Source: Poriferisodalis sp965203655 (GTDB taxonomy: Bacteria; Actinomycetota; Acidimicrobiia; Acidimicrobiales; Poriferisodalaceae). From it: DNA of 64,000 bases. The DNA lies in contig NZ_CBDBDD010000004.1 of the NCBI RefSeq assembly GCF_965203655.1, positions 285,125-349,124 on the forward strand. The letters run 5' to 3'. Below are positions 61,601 to 64,000 of the stretch, one piece after another. The notes under the pieces are model-generated. The model saw nothing but the letters and a program-made list of their open reading frames with translations, was not told where the DNA came from and did no database searches. The translations under genes and the position numbers were made by a program. The first letter of the stretch is position 1; every line of letters starts with the position of its first letter.

Positions 61601-61733
61601 CATCTAGCTGCCAATGCAGATCGGGCTCGGCGTAAGGCGAGCAGATGATCGGATCGACGGCCGGATCAAAACCGGGGCCGCTTGTTGTTTCAGCCACCGC
61701 AGTACCTGCCCCGGCAGCCAGTCGGCCGAACAC
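58664..61733 (-). CDS. Type III-like restriction helicase-nuclease (Res), frame split by C15 tract
   Basis: Restriction subunit in two frames. The first frame (61733 down to the tract) holds an SF2 helicase: Walker A ATGTGKT (178-184), DEAH-type box DEAH (318-321) and 'SMLTEGWDARTVNQIVG'. The second frame (to 58664) holds the nuclease: 'YEPDFVARL...VVIECKG' is a PD-(D/E)xK motif typical of Res C-termini. With 14 C instead of 15 at 59189-59203, the total length is exactly 1,023 codons. As assembled, the protein would run into a proline/basic tail and stop at 59010 (907 residues) without the nuclease. GTG at 61733 is the assumed start; no ribosome site is visible. Confidence 0.82.
59189..59203 (-). 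repeat. C15 homopolymer between helicase and nuclease domains of Res
   Basis: Fifteen G on the top strand (C on the coding strand) fall inside a run of proline codons between the helicase and nuclease coding parts. 14 or 17 C keep the full-length frame; 15 truncates the protein. It is the second-longest homopolymer in the window, and like the G18 tract it sits where a slip switches a whole protein domain off. Confidence 0.9.
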
Positions 61734-61847
61734 GCATGGATCGCAAACTAACGAACCGGTGCAACAACGTCCGGCATTGGCGCCTCCATGTGTCGGTGCA
61801 ATGAACGGATCTATGCCGCAGCGACAAGGAATCGCCCGTTCTGGCGC

Positions 61848-63014
61848 TCAGAAGTTGGGATCGTCTGGGTCCAGGCCCAGCAGCATGCGTCCTGCAGTGT
61901 CCATCTGGTAGCTGCCGACCATGAAGTGGCCGGCGACGGCCCTCACATCGTTCAGCAGGGTGCCGAGCGGTGACGATGTGTAGTTGGCAGTGCTGCCGGT
62001 GGCCGTCACCAGCGTTTCCACTGCAGCGATGCAGTTCTGCACGCTCCACGAACACGCCAAGCGCGCCCGAGCATGCTGCGCCGGCGTCACATCGCCGCAG
62101 GCTGAAGCGGTCTCCCATATCTCCGACAGCAGTTCGGCGACGAAGGCGCGACCGGCACCGGCGAGTGCGGTGGCGCGGGCCATCGCTGCCTGGGCGTCGG
62201 GCCGGTGGGCCAGGGCCGAGCGGTTGTACAGCGGGGTCTTGGCGTCGGCCAAGGCTGCGAACTCGTCGATGGCGCGGTCCGCTATACCCGATGCCACACC
62301 GGTCTTGGGGAAGGGGAATCGCAATCCCGACGGCAGGCGGTAGTAGGGGTGCTCGTTGGGCTTGGGCAGCGAGAAGTTCTCGACCACCGAGGCCCGCTGG
62401 TCGGGCACGAAGTGCTCATCCAGCACAACGTCGTGGCTGCCGGTGCCCCGCAGGCCCACGGTGTGCCAGGTGTCGTCGATCAGGCTGGTGTCGGCCGGAA
62501 CAAGCACGAAGCACAGTTGCCTCGGACGGGTGCCGTCGACGATGTTGGCCAGGACCCACCAGTCGGCTGCGGTGCAGCCGCTCACGAATGGCCACCGGCC
62601 GTCGACGATCCAGCCGCCGTCGGCAGGCCGGGCCACTCCCTTGGGCACGCCGGAGCCGGCGATGACCGCATCTGGCTGCGCTGCGTAGAACTCTGCCACT
62701 GTGGCGGGTTCGAGGTAGGCGGCGAAGATCTCCGCTTCCTCGTTGCAGGTCATGGCGACCCAGCCCGCTGACGGGTGCTCATAGGCAACTCGCCGGCTGA
62801 ACTCGATGAACTCGGCCGGGTGGCGCCCACCGCCGCCGAGCTCGGACGGCACGAGCAGTCGCATGAGGCCGAGCCGCCCCAGTTCGGCGACGATCTCGAG
62901 GTCAGGGTTGCGTACTGCGTCGCTGTGCTCGCCGCCGGCACGAACCCGCGCCAGCAGCTCGTCGGTCAGTTCCGGCGGGGGCGGGTGCTGCCACGGCGAC
63001 GGGCTGTCGGCCAT
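61848..63014 (-). CDS. Acyl-CoA dehydrogenase-fold flavoprotein (HsaA/group D monooxygenase-like)
   Basis: 388-residue ACAD-fold protein closer to two-component flavin monooxygenases such as HsaA than to true acyl-CoA dehydrogenases. It has 'LGLMRLLVPSELGGGG', 'GWIVDGRWPFVSGCTAADWWVL' split around the FMN contact, 'TWHTVGLRGTGSHDVVLDE' and a C-terminal helical domain. The catalytic glutamate of acyl-CoA dehydrogenases is not evident, supporting hydroxylation with reduced flavin from a separate reductase. In actinobacteria HsaA acts on steroid-derived phenols; here the substrate is unknown. It is divergent from the CoA-transferase at the right edge. Confidence 0.83.
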   Translation of the reverse strand: MADSPSPWQHPPPPELTDELLARVRAGGEHSDAVRNPDLEIVAELGRLGLMRLLVPSELGGGGRHPAEFIEFSRRVAYEHPSAGWVAMTCNEEAEIFAAYLEPATVAEFYAAQPDAVIAGSGVPKGVARPADGGWIVDGRWPFVSGCTAADWWVLANIVDGTRPRQLCFVLVPADTSLIDDTWHTVGLRGTGSHDVVLDEHFVPDQRASVVENFSLPKPNEHPYYRLPSGLRFPFPKTGVASGIADRAIDEFAALADAKTPLYNRSALAHRPDAQAAMARATALAGAGRAFVAELLSEIWETASACGDVTPAQHARARLACSWSVQNCIAAVETLVTATGSTANYTSSPLGTLLNDVRAVAGHFMVGSYQMDTAGRMLLGLDPDDPNF

Positions 63015-63134
63015 CCGGGCAAGCTAACCGCCGCGCAACGGCAAGCGCCTGCGTATCGTCGTACCGGCCCACACGGCGCGGCATTCCGTCCGGCGCAGAA
63101 CCAGACACATCACGAGCGTGAGTTCAGGCACCAC

Positions 63135-63939
63135 ATGAAGGCATCCGAAGCCACCCAGCACACGGCATCTGCGCCGCTTGCGGGCATGACCGTTCTGGAT
63201 CTCACTGATCACCGCGGCGAGTTCGGGCCGTGGATGCTGGGCGAGCTCGGTGCAGACGTGATCAAGGTGGAACCGCCCGGCGGCACTCCGGGTCGTGCGG
63301 CGCTGCCGCCGAGGCCGCAGCAGGGACCGACGGGCGACCTGCGCAGTTGGCAATTCTGCGCGTACAACTCCAACAAGCGCTCCATCGTGCTGGATCTGGA
63401 TGACACCGACGACCGGCAGGTGTTCGAGGCCCTGGTCAAGCTCGGCGATTTTGTCTACGAGTCGGGTGTGCCAGGGGCGTTGGCTGCAGCCGGATACGCC
63501 CACGACGACCTCGCAGCACTGAACGAGAGCATCGTTCACGTACAGGTCACGCCGTTCGGCCTCGACGGGCCTCGCAGCGGTGATCCGGCCTCGGAGCTGT
63601 CGCTGGCGGCGCTCGGTGGGCCGGCAAACATGCAGGGCATCTTCGAGCGGGCGCCCGTGAAGGCATCGATCGCTCAGGCGTGGCGCCATGCGGGAGCGGA
63701 AGCCGCTGCGGCAGGGCTCATGGCCCACGCCCGCATGCGCGTCACCGGCTCGGCACAGCACGTCGGCGTGTCAGCTCAGGCGGCGATGACCTGGACGCTC
63801 CTCAATGCCATGGAGACCCACGCGATCTGCGGGGCGCGACTTCAAGCGCTCGGGCACGGTCGCGCAGTTGGCCGTGCCGCTCGAGATGCGCTACCGCACC
63901 CAGGACGGCTGGGCGATCGGTGTCTCGCCGCGACACTAA
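63135..63939 (+). pseudogene. CaiB/BaiF CoA-transferase, frameshifted near the right edge
   Basis: From ATG 63135 the frame reads a family III CoA-transferase: 'GMTVLDLTDHRGEFGPWMLGE' (N-terminal CoA region), 'GADVIKVEPPGGTPGR', 'FCAYNSNKRSIVLDLDD' and 'VQVTPFGLDGPRSGD'. It is normal for ~230 residues. At the GGGG of 63831-63834 the homologous sequence moves to the +1 frame ('GRDFKRSGTVAQLAVPLEMRY'), which stops at TAA 63937. Removing one G restores the frame up to that stop. Either a real frameshift with early stop or sequence errors near a contig end; the family's normal length is ~400 residues or more. Confidence 0.7.
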
Positions 63940-64000
63940 CCTGCGTGGCTTCGAACGACACGAACGGCGCACTCCTGCAGCGTTCGATGGTGCTGAAGGA

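Overview
The window is high-GC, densely packed bacterial DNA with GTG starts, ATGA/TGATG stop-start overlaps and many F420/flavin luciferase-like enzymes, SDRs, acyl-CoA dehydrogenases, Rieske oxygenases and CaiB/BaiF CoA-transferases. This points to an actinobacterium, most likely a marine or host-associated Acidimicrobiia-like heterotroph. A DddP-type DMSP lyase supports the marine reading. The taxonomy is inference; no rRNA or tRNA gene is present. Two unresolved homopolymers and a frameshifted gene at the right edge suggest a metagenome or draft assembly.

Layout. 1-2.2 kb: end of a BMP-type nucleoside/sugar ABC uptake operon. 2.3-9.4 kb: catabolic genes (Rieske alpha/beta pair, PhyH, nitroreductase, acyl-CoA dehydrogenase, SDR, SsuD-like monooxygenase). 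9.65-16.36 kb: a six-gene plus-strand operon (P450, F420-type oxidoreductase, YtcJ-like amidohydrolase, SDR, ERG4/ERG24 sterol-reductase homologue, CobW GTPase) with overlapping junctions. 16.4-26.6 kb: an eight-gene minus-strand operon (luciferase-like enzyme, Rieske oxygenase, cupin, SDR, ThDP enzyme, FAD/2Fe-2S fusion subunit, molybdenum hydroxylase large subunit, extradiol dioxygenase), which looks like a ring-oxidation and cleavage pathway. 26.7-35.1 kb: carboxyltransferase, VapBC, F420-type enzyme, lone ABC ATPase, SnoaL, aminotransferase, D-aminoacylase.

35.25-40.58 kb is a decayed mobile island. Three copies of the 3' end of one SDR gene (an intact gene at 40456-41235, a ~130-bp copy at ~35254-35383 and a ~68-bp copy at ~38450-38517) lie in the same orientation. 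They bracket a coupled DUF262-HipA cassette and an IS3 element. A nonsense-mutated C-terminus of a P4-type integrase sits directly downstream of the intact gene, as expected for an att site in a protein-coding 3' end.

41.2-55.1 kb: LEH-like hydrolase, two CoA-transferases, a large secreted Calx-beta protein whose signal peptide is broken by an 18-base G tract, a second VapBC, MOSC protein, DddP, and a biotin-dependent acyl-CoA carboxylase (alpha and beta). 55.1-61.7 kb: a type III-like restriction-modification locus in res-mod order, followed by a small toxin/antitoxin-like pair. The res gene is split between helicase and nuclease domains by a 15-base C tract. 61.8-64 kb: HsaA-like flavoprotein and a frameshifted CoA-transferase.

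The most notable points are the two homopolymer tracts that look like phase-variation switches (restriction nuclease and surface protein), the att-flanked DUF262-HipA cassette, and the bacterial sterol-reductase operon.
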